A stretch of DNA of 64,000 nucleotides from Fusobacteriaceae bacterium. Its GTDB lineage: Bacteria; Fusobacteriota; Fusobacteriia; Fusobacteriales; Fusobacteriaceae. The notes under the pieces were generated by a model. It saw only the letters and a program-made list of their open reading frames with translations, did no database searches and was not told where the DNA came from. The DNA is taken from the NCBI GenBank assembly GCA_900764925.1, contig CAAFPW010000090.1, positions 27,830-91,829 on the forward strand. Reading direction: 5' to 3'. This document shows, piece by piece, positions 23,979-33,180 of this stretch (the first letter of the stretch is position 1; every line of letters starts with the position of its first letter). The position numbers were made by a program, and so were the translations under genes.

Positions 23979-25472
23979 ATGGAAAAGAGATTAAAACTGT
24001 TTAGAGAAAAAATAAAGGAAAAGAAGCTTATAGAGGGAGCATTGGAAGTATTACAATGGGATTTGGAAACTACTACTCCCAAAAAGGGAAAGGAGCACAT
24101 AGCTGGAATAGTTGGATATCTAAGTATGAAAGAGTATGAGATCACAACTTCAAAGGAGTTTGAAGATTGTATCGAGTATTTAAAATTGGAGAAGGAAAAA
24201 TTAAATGAGATAGAGAGAAAAGAGGTAGAGGAGTTATCAGAAGACATCGAGAAGATGAAAAAAATACCTCCTCAAGAGTACCAAGATTATTCAGAATTAG
24301 TTGCAAGAACACAGGGAGTTTGGGAAGAGGCAAAAGCTGAAAACTGTTATGAAAAATATAAGGAGAACTTAAGAAAAATATTTGAATATACAATAAAATT
24401 TGCTAATTATCACAGAAAGGATGAAAAAAATCTCTATGATGTAATTATACAAGAGTATGAGAAAGGGATGAGTGTTGAAAAGTTAGATGAATTTTTTATG
24501 GCTTTAAAAACTGAGATAGTACCACTTTTAAAAAAGATAAAAGAGATGGGAAATCCAGATAAAAAACTTTTACAAAGAGTTGATATTTCAAATCAAAAAA
24601 GATTTAATAAATTTATAGGGGAGTATTTAGGATTTGATTTTGAAAGAGGTGTAGGAGCAGAGAGCGAACATCCATTTACTATGAATATAACTAAAAATGA
24701 TGTGAGACTTACTACTAAGTACATAGAGGATAACCCTATGTCAGCTGTATTTAGTACAATACATGAGACTGGACATGGAATATATGAACAACAGATAGGG
24801 GATAATCTACAAGGAACTATATTAGGAACAGGTGGTTCAATGGGAATACATGAGTCACAATCAAGATTTTATGAGAATATTATAGGAAGAGATATACATT
24901 TTTGGAAGGGGATATATGAAAAAGCAAGAAAGGAGTTTACTTTTTTAAAGGATATATCACTTGAGGAGTTTTATAGAGAGATAAATCTTGTAGAGCCATC
25001 ACTTATTAGAGTGGAAGCTGATGAATTAACTTACTCATTACATATCATGGTAAGATATGAGATAGAAAAAGGGATAGTGGATGGAAGTATAACTGTGGAT
25101 AATCTTCCAGAAGTTTGGAATAGTAAGATGAAAGAGTATTTAGGAGTGATACCAGAAACAGATAGTGATGGAGTTATGCAAGATGTTCACTGGGCAGCTG
25201 GTCTAGTTGGATATTTTCCATCATATGCTTTAGGAAGTGCATATTCAGCTCAAATTTTTAATAGTATGAAAAAGGATATAAATATTGATGAGGTTTTAGA
25301 AAGAGGGGAGATGAATAGGGTAAGAGAGTGGCTTGGAGAAAAGATTCATAGATATGGAAAGCTAAAAGAAACTCCTGAGATAATAAAAGAGATAACAGGA
25401 GAAGAGTTAAATCCTAAATACTATATTGATTACTTAAAAGAGAAATATAGTAAAATATATGGAATAAAATAG
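23979..25472 (+). CDS. M32 family metallocarboxypeptidase (carboxypeptidase Taq-like)
   Basis: Cytosolic zinc carboxypeptidase of family M32, 497 residues, the typical length. The zinc motif HETGH has His262, catalytic Glu263 and His266, and a downstream ESQSRFYEN segment (after MGIHE) supplies the third ligand region. Family-typical blocks HPFTMNITKNDVRLTT and RVEADELTYSLH are present. It removes C-terminal residues from peptides, fitting an amino-acid-fermenting lifestyle. The start follows a GGAGAG site. The DUF2207 gene begins 15 bases later, so these genes may be one transcript. Confidence 0.95.
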   Translation: MEKRLKLFREKIKEKKLIEGALEVLQWDLETTTPKKGKEHIAGIVGYLSMKEYEITTSKEFEDCIEYLKLEKEKLNEIERKEVEELSEDIEKMKKIPPQEYQDYSELVARTQGVWEEAKAENCYEKYKENLRKIFEYTIKFANYHRKDEKNLYDVIIQEYEKGMSVEKLDEFFMALKTEIVPLLKKIKEMGNPDKKLLQRVDISNQKRFNKFIGEYLGFDFERGVGAESEHPFTMNITKNDVRLTTKYIEDNPMSAVFSTIHETGHGIYEQQIGDNLQGTILGTGGSMGIHESQSRFYENIIGRDIHFWKGIYEKARKEFTFLKDISLEEFYREINLVEPSLIRVEADELTYSLHIMVRYEIEKGIVDGSITVDNLPEVWNSKMKEYLGVIPETDSDGVMQDVHWAAGLVGYFPSYALGSAYSAQIFNSMKKDINIDEVLERGEMNRVREWLGEKIHRYGKLKETPEIIKEITGEELNPKYYIDYLKEKYSKIYGIK

Positions 25473-25487
25473 ATGTGAGGTGGGAAT

Positions 25488-27302
25488 ATGGTAAAAAGAA
25501 TTGGTTTTATTTTTATCTTGCTATTTTCAATGGCTTTTGGGCGAACCTCTTATAATATAGAATCTTTAGATATTGTAGCAGATGTAAAAATAGATGGAAG
25601 ATTAGAAGTAGAGGAGAGAGTTATCTATGATATAGATAGGATAAATGGAATTTTATATAATATAGATACTCTAGGTTATGGAAAGCTTGAGAATCTTCAA
25701 ATATTTTATGAAGATGATGGAGAGTATAAGAGAGCTATAAATAGTCGTTCTACCAATGAGGGAGATTTTAGTTTGGATATGGAGAATGGATTGTATAGGA
25801 TAAAACTATACGCTCCTAGTGCAGACGAGAAGAGGGAATTTATTTTTAGATATGAGTTGAGTAGAGGGGTTACAGTATATAGAGACATAGCTCAACTAAA
25901 TAGAAAAATGGTAGGAACTGAGTGGCAATCTCCGATAAAAAGTATAAATGTAGAGGTAAATCTTCCTCAAAGTGTAAAAAAAGATGAGATTTATGCTTTT
26001 GGACATGGTCCTCTTACTGGAAACATAGAGATAGTAAATGGGCAACTTATAAGATACAGCTTAGATAACTATTCTCCAGGAGAGTTTTTAGAGGTAAATC
26101 TACTTTTTCCAAAGGAAATTTTAACAAATTTTAATCCACTTTTTATGAAAAATAAAAATGGATTAAGAGAGATTTTAGATATGGAAAGAGAGTTAGCTAA
26201 GGAAGCTAATGAGACTAGAAGAAAAGCTGTAATGAGGGTCTTTGTTGGAAGAGTAATATTTGGAATAGGAGTCTTATGGTGGCTATTTTTAGTTGTATTT
26301 ATTTACAAGAGAAATAGTAAGAGATATAAGATTGAAAATGAATATGGGGAGTATTTTAGAGAGTTACCTGATGATTACTCTCCTTCAGTAGCTGGAACTC
26401 TTGTTTCTAAGGGACTATATCCAGGAAGTAGAGAACTTTTTGCTATGATTTTAGAATTGGTAAGAAAAGGGTACTTAAAATTGGAGGAAGAGGAGAAAAG
26501 AACTGTTCTAATTCTTCAGGAAAAGGGAGAGATTCCAAGTGAAGAGGAGAAATTTATTTTAAATTGGTATATAAGAGAACTTGGAGATGGAGGAAGAGTA
26601 GTTCTAGAAGATATAGAGAGTTTAGTGAAAAATAGAGGAAAGGCAAGAGAGTATAATAGTAACTATGAGAGATGGAAGACAATGGTTTACTCAGATATGT
26701 TATCTAAAAATTTAAAGATGGATAAGAGAGATAAATTTTCAACAACTTTAGGAATAGTAACAGGAGTCGTTTATTTTATGGGTGGAGGTTTCCTATTGTC
26801 ATATTTCCAAAATCCAATATTTTTAGCTTTAATTATTATGGGATTTGTAATGATGCCTTATACCTTTTCTCGAAGAAGAGCTAGTTTAGAAAAAGAAAAA
26901 GCTATATCTAGATGGTTAGCTTTTAAAAAATTCTTAGTGGATTACAGTAATTTGGAGGAGGCAAAACTTGCTTCAATAGAGTTATGGGAGCATTATTTTG
27001 TCTATGCTGTGGCTTTGGGAGTAGCTGAAAAGGTTGCAAAGGGCTATAAGAAAATAATGGGAGAAAAGGGTGAGACTTCAACTATAATAGGTGGAAATGG
27101 ATATAGAGGAAGTAGCTTAATGAATATGTATCTATATAGTAGTGCCTTTAGAAATTTGGAAAGAAATACAGAGTTTGTTTCAAAAAGAGCTATTGAAAGT
27201 GTAGCAAGATCCTCAAAATCTTCATATAGAGGAAGTGGAGGAGGATTTAGTGGCGGTTCTTCTGGTGGCGGTGGTGGCCGTAGTGGTGGAGGAGCTTTCT
27301 AA
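25488..27302 (+). CDS. DUF2207 membrane protein with Gly/Ser-rich tail
   Basis: A 604-residue membrane protein. It has a signal peptide (about 1-18), an extracytoplasmic beta-rich DUF2207 domain to about residue 245, one transmembrane segment near 255-275, a cytoplasmic part, a pair of transmembrane segments near 425-465, and a tail from about 580 that is almost all Gly and Ser. DUF2207 proteins with Gly-rich ends are commonly paired with LemA, as here (the next gene is 17 bases away). The biochemical role of the pair is not established. No catalytic motif is visible. Confidence 0.85.
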   Translation: MVKRIGFIFILLFSMAFGRTSYNIESLDIVADVKIDGRLEVEERVIYDIDRINGILYNIDTLGYGKLENLQIFYEDDGEYKRAINSRSTNEGDFSLDMENGLYRIKLYAPSADEKREFIFRYELSRGVTVYRDIAQLNRKMVGTEWQSPIKSINVEVNLPQSVKKDEIYAFGHGPLTGNIEIVNGQLIRYSLDNYSPGEFLEVNLLFPKEILTNFNPLFMKNKNGLREILDMERELAKEANETRRKAVMRVFVGRVIFGIGVLWWLFLVVFIYKRNSKRYKIENEYGEYFRELPDDYSPSVAGTLVSKGLYPGSRELFAMILELVRKGYLKLEEEEKRTVLILQEKGEIPSEEEKFILNWYIRELGDGGRVVLEDIESLVKNRGKAREYNSNYERWKTMVYSDMLSKNLKMDKRDKFSTTLGIVTGVVYFMGGGFLLSYFQNPIFLALIIMGFVMMPYTFSRRRASLEKEKAISRWLAFKKFLVDYSNLEEAKLASIELWEHYFVYAVALGVAEKVAKGYKKIMGEKGETSTIIGGNGYRGSSLMNMYLYSSAFRNLERNTEFVSKRAIESVARSSKSSYRGSGGGFSGGSSGGGGGRSGGGAF

Positions 27303-27319
27303 GTAAAGGAGGATAAGAG

Positions 27320-27871
27320 ATGGCAATATTATTAGTAATTTTAGGATTGGTTTTTTTATTAGTTTTGATTGGAATAGGATATCAAAACAAATTTGTAAAG
27401 TTACATGAGAGAGTTAAAAATGCATGGAGTCAAATAGATGTTCAACTTCAAAAAAGATTTGATCTGATTCCCAATCTTGTGGAAGTGGTAAAGGGGTATG
27501 CTAGTCATGAGAAAGAAACTCTTGAGAGAGTTATAGCTGCCAGAACTCACTACACTACAGCGGGAACTGTAGATGAGAAAATACAAGCTAGTGGAGAGTT
27601 AGGAAGTGTATTGAGTAGACTTATGATGGTATCAGAGAGCTATCCAGATTTGAAAGCTAATGTAAATTTTATAGATTTACAAAATCAATTGAAAGATATA
27701 GAGAGCAAGATAGGATTTGCACGTCAATTCTATAATGATACTGTTACATCATATAACCAAGCTATAAAAATGATACCTGGAAATATTTTTGCTGGTATGT
27801 TTAACTTTAAAGAGGAACCATTATTTAAAGTTGAAGGTGAAGTAAGAGAGGTACCAAAAGTTAAATTTTAA
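27320..27871 (+). CDS. lemA: LemA family protein
   Basis: A 183-residue LemA protein: one N-terminal transmembrane helix (about residues 2-20) followed by a helical bundle with the family signature KNAWSQIDVQLQKRFDLIPN, then ASHEKETLE and a C-terminal NIFAGMF region. LemA proteins are membrane-anchored and of uncertain function, often next to DUF2207 or TPM-domain proteins. This gene pairs with the DUF2207 gene upstream and ends at a bidirectional terminator. Confidence 0.93.
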   Translation: MAILLVILGLVFLLVLIGIGYQNKFVKLHERVKNAWSQIDVQLQKRFDLIPNLVEVVKGYASHEKETLERVIAARTHYTTAGTVDEKIQASGELGSVLSRLMMVSESYPDLKANVNFIDLQNQLKDIESKIGFARQFYNDTVTSYNQAIKMIPGNIFAGMFNFKEEPLFKVEGEVREVPKVKF

Positions 27872-27882
27872 AAAATAGAATG

Positions 27883-27913
27883 AAAAAACACCTGTGAATG
27901 GCAGGTGTTTTTT
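27883..27913. terminator. Bidirectional terminator between lemA and galE
   Basis: A perfect 12-bp stem (27883-27894 with 27902-27913, 7-base loop) has an A-run on the left and a T-run on the right. It terminates both convergent transcripts. Confidence 0.88.
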
Positions 27914-27945
27914 CTTTTAAGAGAATTTTTTATATGATCTTGAAA

Positions 27946-28935
27946 TTAGTCTTCATATCCATTAGGGTGGTTTTTATGCCAATTCCAAGCTGTTTCTATA
28001 ATTTTTTCTAGAGAGTTGTATTTAGGTTTCCAATTTAACTCTCTCATAGCTTTTTCAGAAGTAGCTACAAGTTTAGCTGGGTCTCCAGCTCTTCTAGGAG
28101 AAACAATAGCAGGGATAGGGTGTCCAGTTACTTTTCTAGTAACTTCGATAACCTCTTTAACAGAGAATCCCTCTCCATTTCCTAAGTTAAATATAGCACT
28201 ATCTCCTCCATTGTATAATCTCTTAAGCGCAAGAATATGAGCATCAGCTAAATCCATTACATGGATATAGTCTCTTATACAAGTTCCATCAGGAGTAGGG
28301 TAGTCATCTCCATATATTCCTATGCTCTCTCTTTTTCCAAGAGCTACTTGTAAAATTATAGGGATAAGATGGCTCTCTGGGTTATGATCCTCACCGATTT
28401 CTCCAGTAGGATGAGCTCCAGCTACGTTAAAATATCTAAGAGCTGTAAATTTGATTCCATAAGCTACATCGCACCATTTCATCATTTTTTCAACAGCTAA
28501 TTTACTCTCTCCATATGGGTTTGTTGGGAAAGTTTTATCTGTTTCTAAAATAGGTATATTTTCAGGCTCTCCATAAGTTGCTGCTGTTGAAGAGAAAACT
28601 ATATTTTTAACATTGTATTTTCTCATAGCTTTTAATAAGCAAAGAGTACCATAGAAGTTATTTTCAAAATATTTTAAAGGTTCTGTCATACTTTCTCCAA
28701 CTAGAGAGAAAGCAGCAAAATCTATAACACCATCTATCTTATTTTCTTTGAATACTCTATCTAAAAACTCCTCATCTCTTAAATCTCCAAGTACAAGTTT
28801 AGCTTTTTCATGAACAGCATCCACATGTCCTGTTAAAAGATTATCTAAAACAATTACATCTTCTCCACTATCGATTAAAGCTCTAGTTACATGACTTCCT
28901 ATATAACCAGCACCACCACAAACTAATACTGACAT
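27946..28935 (-). CDS. galE: UDP-glucose 4-epimerase
   Basis: NAD-dependent short-chain dehydrogenase family epimerase interconverting UDP-galactose and UDP-glucose, 329 residues. The Rossmann motif GGAGYIGSH is at 7-15. The catalytic Ser/Thr lies in SSTAAT (115-120) and YxxxK is Tyr141/Lys145. It is the third gene of the minus-strand galK-galT-galE Leloir operon, 10 bases after galT. UDP-galactose also feeds surface polysaccharide synthesis. Confidence 0.96.
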   Translation of the reverse strand: MSVLVCGGAGYIGSHVTRALIDSGEDVIVLDNLLTGHVDAVHEKAKLVLGDLRDEEFLDRVFKENKIDGVIDFAAFSLVGESMTEPLKYFENNFYGTLCLLKAMRKYNVKNIVFSSTAATYGEPENIPILETDKTFPTNPYGESKLAVEKMMKWCDVAYGIKFTALRYFNVAGAHPTGEIGEDHNPESHLIPIILQVALGKRESIGIYGDDYPTPDGTCIRDYIHVMDLADAHILALKRLYNGGDSAIFNLGNGEGFSVKEVIEVTRKVTGHPIPAIVSPRRAGDPAKLVATSEKAMRELNWKPKYNSLEKIIETAWNWHKNHPNGYED

Positions 28936-28945
28936 AATGTCCTCC

Positions 28946-30472
28946 TTAAAATTTAATAGAATTTACATGATTTACAAAGTTTAATAAACCTTTTTGTCCC
29001 TTCTCATCTCTTTTATAGACTCCAGCATCCTCTAAAACTCTTGAGAAAGTTATTCCTACTTCAGATTTTAATATATCATATGCATTTTGAGAAGATACAT
29101 TTTCATGTTTTTTCATAATATTTTTTATCCACTCTAAATGTTTTTCAACTTTACTGTCATTTTTAATTTTTTCCTCATAGTTAGATTCAACTATGTAATT
29201 ACTTAGGATTTCTAACTCCTCTTTCAATCTTCCTGGAAGTACAGCAAGTCCCATAACTTCAATTAATCCAATGTTTTCTTTCTTGATGTTGTGAACATCA
29301 GCATGAGGATGGAATATTCCAAGTGGATGCTCTTCACTTGTTCTATTGTTTCTTAGTACAAGATCAAGCTCAAAATTCTCTCCTCTTCTTCTAGCTATTG
29401 GTGTTACTGTATTGTGAGGAGTCTCATCAGAATAAGCAAATATTCCAAGAGAAGCATCGCTATACTCTCTCCAAGCTTTTAATATTTTATCAGCTAGTTC
29501 AACTAGTTTTAATCTATCTTTTCCTGTAACTCTAATTACAGACATAGGCCATTTAACAATTCCTGCTTCAATATCCTCAAATCCCTCAAAAACAACTTTT
29601 GTTTCAACAGGAGCTTTAGCCATAGGGAACTCATGATGTCCACCTTGGTAGTGATCATGGCTAAGTATAGATCCACCAACTATTGGTAAATCTGCATTTG
29701 AACCTATAAAATAGTGTGGAAGAAGAGCTGTAAAACTTGTAAGTCTGTCAAAAGCTTCCTTAGTAACTTTCATAGGTCTGTGTTCTCCAGAGAAAACAAT
29801 AGCATGTTCATTGTAATATACATATGGAGAGTATTGAATAAACCAAGGCTCATTTGTTAGAGTTAGTGGGAGAACTCTGTGGTTTTGACGTGCAGGGTGA
29901 TTTACCCTACCAGAGTATCCCACATTCTCATAACAAAGTAGGCATTTTGGGTATGAAGACTGTGGCATTAATCTTTCTTTTGCAATATCTCTAGGATCTT
30001 TTTCAGGTTTAGAAAGATTTACTGTAATTTCCATATCACCATATTCAGTAGCTGAATACCAGTGCATATTTTTAGCTATTCTATCAGTTCTTATATAGTT
30101 AGATTTTTGAGCAAAGTCATAGTAGAAATTAGTAGCTTCCTCTACACCTTTCTCCTGAGATATTTTTTCAAATTTTTCTATGATCTGTGTAGCAGTAGGA
30201 GTTAATTTTCCCATTATCTCTGTATCAAAAAGATCTCTCATAGTGATAGTATCTTCGATGATCTCTTTCTCTACTGCGTAGTCACAAATTTTATTTAAGA
30301 TATCTGTAGGATAGTTAGGAATCTCTTCTTCAGCAATTTCTACCTCTTCCCAATCATCTAATTTTAATGTATGTAAAATTTCATTTTTAGCAATTATCTC
30401 ATCATACTTACCAATTAAACTATTTTTTAATCCATAGGCAAGTAAAAGTTTAATCTCTTTAAATATATTCAT
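28946..30472 (-). CDS. galT: Galactose-1-phosphate uridylyltransferase, type 2
   Basis: Transfers UMP from UDP-glucose to galactose 1-phosphate. At 508 residues it belongs to the long GalT type 2 family common in Firmicutes, not the short enterobacterial type. Recognisable blocks are CLLCYENVGYSGRVNHPARQ, SHDHYQGGHHEFP and GIFHPHADVHNIKKENIGLIEVMGLAVLPGRL. The galK stop and galT start overlap as TAATG, so the two are translationally coupled. galE follows. Confidence 0.95.
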   Translation of the reverse strand: MNIFKEIKLLLAYGLKNSLIGKYDEIIAKNEILHTLKLDDWEEVEIAEEEIPNYPTDILNKICDYAVEKEIIEDTITMRDLFDTEIMGKLTPTATQIIEKFEKISQEKGVEEATNFYYDFAQKSNYIRTDRIAKNMHWYSATEYGDMEITVNLSKPEKDPRDIAKERLMPQSSYPKCLLCYENVGYSGRVNHPARQNHRVLPLTLTNEPWFIQYSPYVYYNEHAIVFSGEHRPMKVTKEAFDRLTSFTALLPHYFIGSNADLPIVGGSILSHDHYQGGHHEFPMAKAPVETKVVFEGFEDIEAGIVKWPMSVIRVTGKDRLKLVELADKILKAWREYSDASLGIFAYSDETPHNTVTPIARRRGENFELDLVLRNNRTSEEHPLGIFHPHADVHNIKKENIGLIEVMGLAVLPGRLKEELEILSNYIVESNYEEKIKNDSKVEKHLEWIKNIMKKHENVSSQNAYDILKSEVGITFSRVLEDAGVYKRDEKGQKGLLNFVNHVNSIKF

Positions 30473-31647
30473 TAATATTCACCTAACTTTCTGCTTCCAT
30501 CACCAATTTTAGCAACATAGAAATCAGCTACAAGACCTGTTTTAGCTGTGTATTTTTCTCCAACAGTTTTGATAAACTCATCTATGTTTTCATCTTTTAC
30601 TATACTTACTGTACATCCACCAAATCCAGCACCTGTCATACGAGCTCCGATTACTCCTTTAGCTTCCCAAGCAGCTTCAACTAGAGAATCAAGTTCAAAT
30701 CCAGTAACTTCGTAATCATCTCTTAAAGAGATGTGAGAAGCGTTCATAAGTTTTCCAAAAGCTTCAATATCTCCTTCACCTAACTTTTTAACAGCTTCTA
30801 CTGTTCTTGCGTTTTCTGTTACAGCGTGAGTAGCTCTTTTTAGTTGTTCTTCATCTTTTATGAAGTGTTTTACTTCATTAAATTTTTCAACTGAAAGCTC
30901 TCCAAGGTATTTTATATCTATTCCATTTTCATTTAATACCTTTACAGCAGCTTCACATGAAGATCTTCTTTCATTATATTTTGAATCAGCAAGTCCTCTT
31001 TTTTTGTTAGTATTAGCTATTACTACAGAAGCTCCGTTTAAAGAGATAGGAGCATATTGGTAGTTTAAAGAGTTACAATCAAGTAAGATTGCATTGTCTT
31101 TTTTACCCATACCAATAGCAAATTGGTCCATGATTCCACAGTTTACACCTATAAATTGATTTTCAGCTTTTTGAGATAGTTTTACCATATCTACCATATC
31201 TACATCTAAATTGAAGAAATCTTTTAAAATAACTGATGTCAATAGTTCTAATGAAGCAGATGAAGAAAGTCCAGCTCCATTTGGAATAGTTCCATTTATT
31301 AAAACGTCAAATCCTGAATCAATTTTAAAACCAGCATCAATAAAAGTTTTAATAACTCCTTTTGGATAATTAGCCCAGTTATCCTCTTTCTTATATGTTA
31401 ATTCATCTAAAGTAAACTCTTTTATTCCCTCGTTTACAAAGTTTAATGAATACATTCTAAATTTATTGTCATCTCTTTTTACTGCAATACCATAAGTTCC
31501 AAAATCAAGAGCACATGGGAAAACAAAACCACCATTGTAGTCTGTATGTTCTCCAATAAGATTTACTCTACCAGGAGAAAAGAAAGCTTCTACCTTTCCT
31601 TCATAATTAAAAATCTTTTTAAATTCTTTAACTAAATCTTGTATCAT
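30472..31647 (-). CDS. galK: Galactokinase
   Basis: GHMP-family kinase that phosphorylates galactose at C1, 391 residues. Signature motifs are present in order: the galactokinase box GRVNLIGEHTDYNGG near residues 26-40, the ATP-binding PNGAGLSSSAS, and the C-terminal GAGFGGC. It heads the galK-galT-galE operon and is divergent from a ROK-family regulator, with an operator candidate in between. The start follows a GGAGG-type site. Confidence 0.97.
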   Translation of the reverse strand: MIQDLVKEFKKIFNYEGKVEAFFSPGRVNLIGEHTDYNGGFVFPCALDFGTYGIAVKRDDNKFRMYSLNFVNEGIKEFTLDELTYKKEDNWANYPKGVIKTFIDAGFKIDSGFDVLINGTIPNGAGLSSSASLELLTSVILKDFFNLDVDMVDMVKLSQKAENQFIGVNCGIMDQFAIGMGKKDNAILLDCNSLNYQYAPISLNGASVVIANTNKKRGLADSKYNERRSSCEAAVKVLNENGIDIKYLGELSVEKFNEVKHFIKDEEQLKRATHAVTENARTVEAVKKLGEGDIEAFGKLMNASHISLRDDYEVTGFELDSLVEAAWEAKGVIGARMTGAGFGGCTVSIVKDENIDEFIKTVGEKYTAKTGLVADFYVAKIGDGSRKLGEY

Positions 31648-31735
31648 GTCTAACCTCCGATTAAATTATCTATTTACATATCACTAGTATATAATATTTT
31701 TACATTTAATAGAAATAAAAAAATAGAAAAAAGAA

Positions 31736-31764
31736 AAACTTATTTAACTTTATAAAATAAGTTT
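31736..31764. promoter_or_regulatory. Operator candidate between galK and the ROK regulator
   Basis: A perfect 10-bp inverted repeat AAACTTATTT / AAATAAGTTT has a 9-base spacer. Its right arm overlaps the -35 of the ROK promoter. TTATTT-N9-AAATAA resembles the AT-rich dyads bound by NagC/Mlc-type ROK repressors, so it is the best candidate for control of both divergent units. Confidence 0.6.
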
Positions 31765-31791
31765 GGATTTCTTTAAAAAATTTAGTAAAAT
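31763..31791 (+). promoter_or_regulatory. Promoter of the ROK regulator gene
   Basis: TTGGAT (31763-31768) and TAAAAT (31786-31791) are separated by 17 bases, 31 bases before the TTG start codon. It overlaps the operator candidate by two bases. Confidence 0.5.
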
Positions 31792-31822
31792 ATAAGTATA
31801 GAAGATATAAGGGGGAGAAAGC

Positions 31823-32977
31823 TTGAAAAAAGAAAATATAAAATTAAAGATTTTAGAGCTGATAAAAGAGGAGAATGGTATTTCTAGAATAGAGATATCA
31901 AGACGTTTTGAAATTACACCAGCAGCTGTAGGAAAGATTATTAATGAATTTTTAGAGAGTGGAATAATAATAGAAGAGAGAGAGGGAAAATCAACAGGAG
32001 GAAGAAAACCACTACTTCTTAATATAAATAAAGAAAAAATAGGAAAGATATTGGGGGTTTATTTTGCTCCTACTTTTGTTCAAATCAGTATAGGGGATAT
32101 AGATGGATATATATTTTCAAGTAGAAGACTGAGATTGGGAGACTTAGGTGGAGATATAATAGGCGAAACAGAAAAGATAGTAGAGGGAATACTTAAGAAA
32201 AATAAGGATATAAATATTATATCTGTGGTAATGAATGGACTTGTAGATATTGAAAAAGGGATATCAATATTTTCTCCACACTATAATACAAAGAATATTC
32301 CTATTGTTGAGAGATTTACAAAAAAATTTAAAAAGAAGATATTTTTAGAAAATGATGTAAGGGCTATGGCACTAGCTGAAAAAGTTTATGGTTTGTGTAA
32401 GGAGAATAATAACTTTGTAGTCTTAAATATAGAGGAAGGTGTTGGAGGAAGTATATATTTAAATAATATGCTATACCATGGATACGGTTCTATGTCAGGG
32501 GAATTAGGACATATGGTAGTTAAGAGAAATAGTTTAGAAAAATGTTCTTGTGGAAAAAAGGGCTGCTTAGAAACAGAAGTTTCAAATAGAGCTATAATAA
32601 AAAAAGTGATAGCTTGTATAAAGATAAATAATCAATATAGTTCCTTAAAAAAAATACTAGATAAAGATGGAATGTTAAAAATAAAGGATATTATTGATGG
32701 GGTAGAGGAGAAAGATATGGTAAGCTTGACAGTGACTATGGAAGCACTACACTATATAGCTCATGCAATAGATATGGTTATCTCAGTAATTAATCCTGAA
32801 AAGATTATAGTTTATGGAGATTTATTTCAAAGTGAGTATATATTTAAGAATATGTTAAAAGAGATAAAAAAGTTAACTATGGATGAGCAGAATTACCAGA
32901 TAAAGAGAACAGAGTTTTATGAAAAGATTTATGATATAGCACCACTTGCTTTAACTAATTATATGTTGTTTAAATAA
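31823..32977 (+). CDS. ROK-family transcriptional regulator (TTG start)
   Basis: A 384-residue regulator with an N-terminal winged helix-turn-helix (about residues 5-65, EISRRFEITPAAVGKIINEFLE) fused to a ROK sugar-kinase-like domain. The zinc-binding cysteine cluster CSCGKKGCLE is present, and a GELGHM segment supplies the expected active-site region. NagC, Mlc and XylR are relatives. Divergence from galK-galT-galE and the shared dyad suggest control of galactose genes, but the effector is unknown. The start is TTG behind a GGGGGAG Shine-Dalgarno. A strong terminator follows. Confidence 0.92.
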   Translation: MKKENIKLKILELIKEENGISRIEISRRFEITPAAVGKIINEFLESGIIIEEREGKSTGGRKPLLLNINKEKIGKILGVYFAPTFVQISIGDIDGYIFSSRRLRLGDLGGDIIGETEKIVEGILKKNKDINIISVVMNGLVDIEKGISIFSPHYNTKNIPIVERFTKKFKKKIFLENDVRAMALAEKVYGLCKENNNFVVLNIEEGVGGSIYLNNMLYHGYGSMSGELGHMVVKRNSLEKCSCGKKGCLETEVSNRAIIKKVIACIKINNQYSSLKKILDKDGMLKIKDIIDGVEEKDMVSLTVTMEALHYIAHAIDMVISVINPEKIIVYGDLFQSEYIFKNMLKEIKKLTMDEQNYQIKRTEFYEKIYDIAPLALTNYMLFK

Positions 32978-33041
32978 TAAGAAAAGGGCTTGATTACTCA
33001 AGCCCTTTTCTCACTATATAAAACATCTTGGGGAAAGATTT
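32972..33041 (-). ncRNA. Candidate small RNA, copy 1 (CCCC-loop hairpin plus terminator)
   Basis: On the minus strand a TATAAT (33048-33053) precedes a compact unit. A 5' hairpin, AAAATCTT pairing with AAGATGTTTT, presents a TCCCC loop. About ten bases of linker and the strong hairpin 32981-33010 with its T-rich tail follow. A homologous arrangement lies at 44681-44751, with CTTTCCCCAA and TTTTATATAG conserved. A TTGTCA sits 14 bases from the -10, and TTGCCA sits at the same spacing in copy 2. No reading frame fits. Expression has not been shown; it might instead be a repeated non-transcribed element. Confidence 0.4.
32981..33010. terminator. Terminator after the ROK gene, shared with the small RNA candidate
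   Basis: A perfect 12-bp stem (32981-32992 with 32999-33010, extendable by one pair) is followed by T-rich sequence in both directions. Confidence 0.88.
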
Positions 33042-33180
33042 TATGCTATTATAATACCACCTGTATGTGACAATCTCGTGACAAAATTTCAAAAAAATAT
33101 ATTTTTTTTGAAAAAATATAAAAAATTATGAAATAGTGAAAAAAACACATGTTATTTTTAAAACAAGTTATACCTTTTTA

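Noticed and set aside
27238..27299. Gly/Ser-coding repeat at the end of the DUF2207 gene as a mobile or satellite element
   Set aside because: It is in frame, ends at the stop codon, and such tails are normal for DUF2207 proteins.
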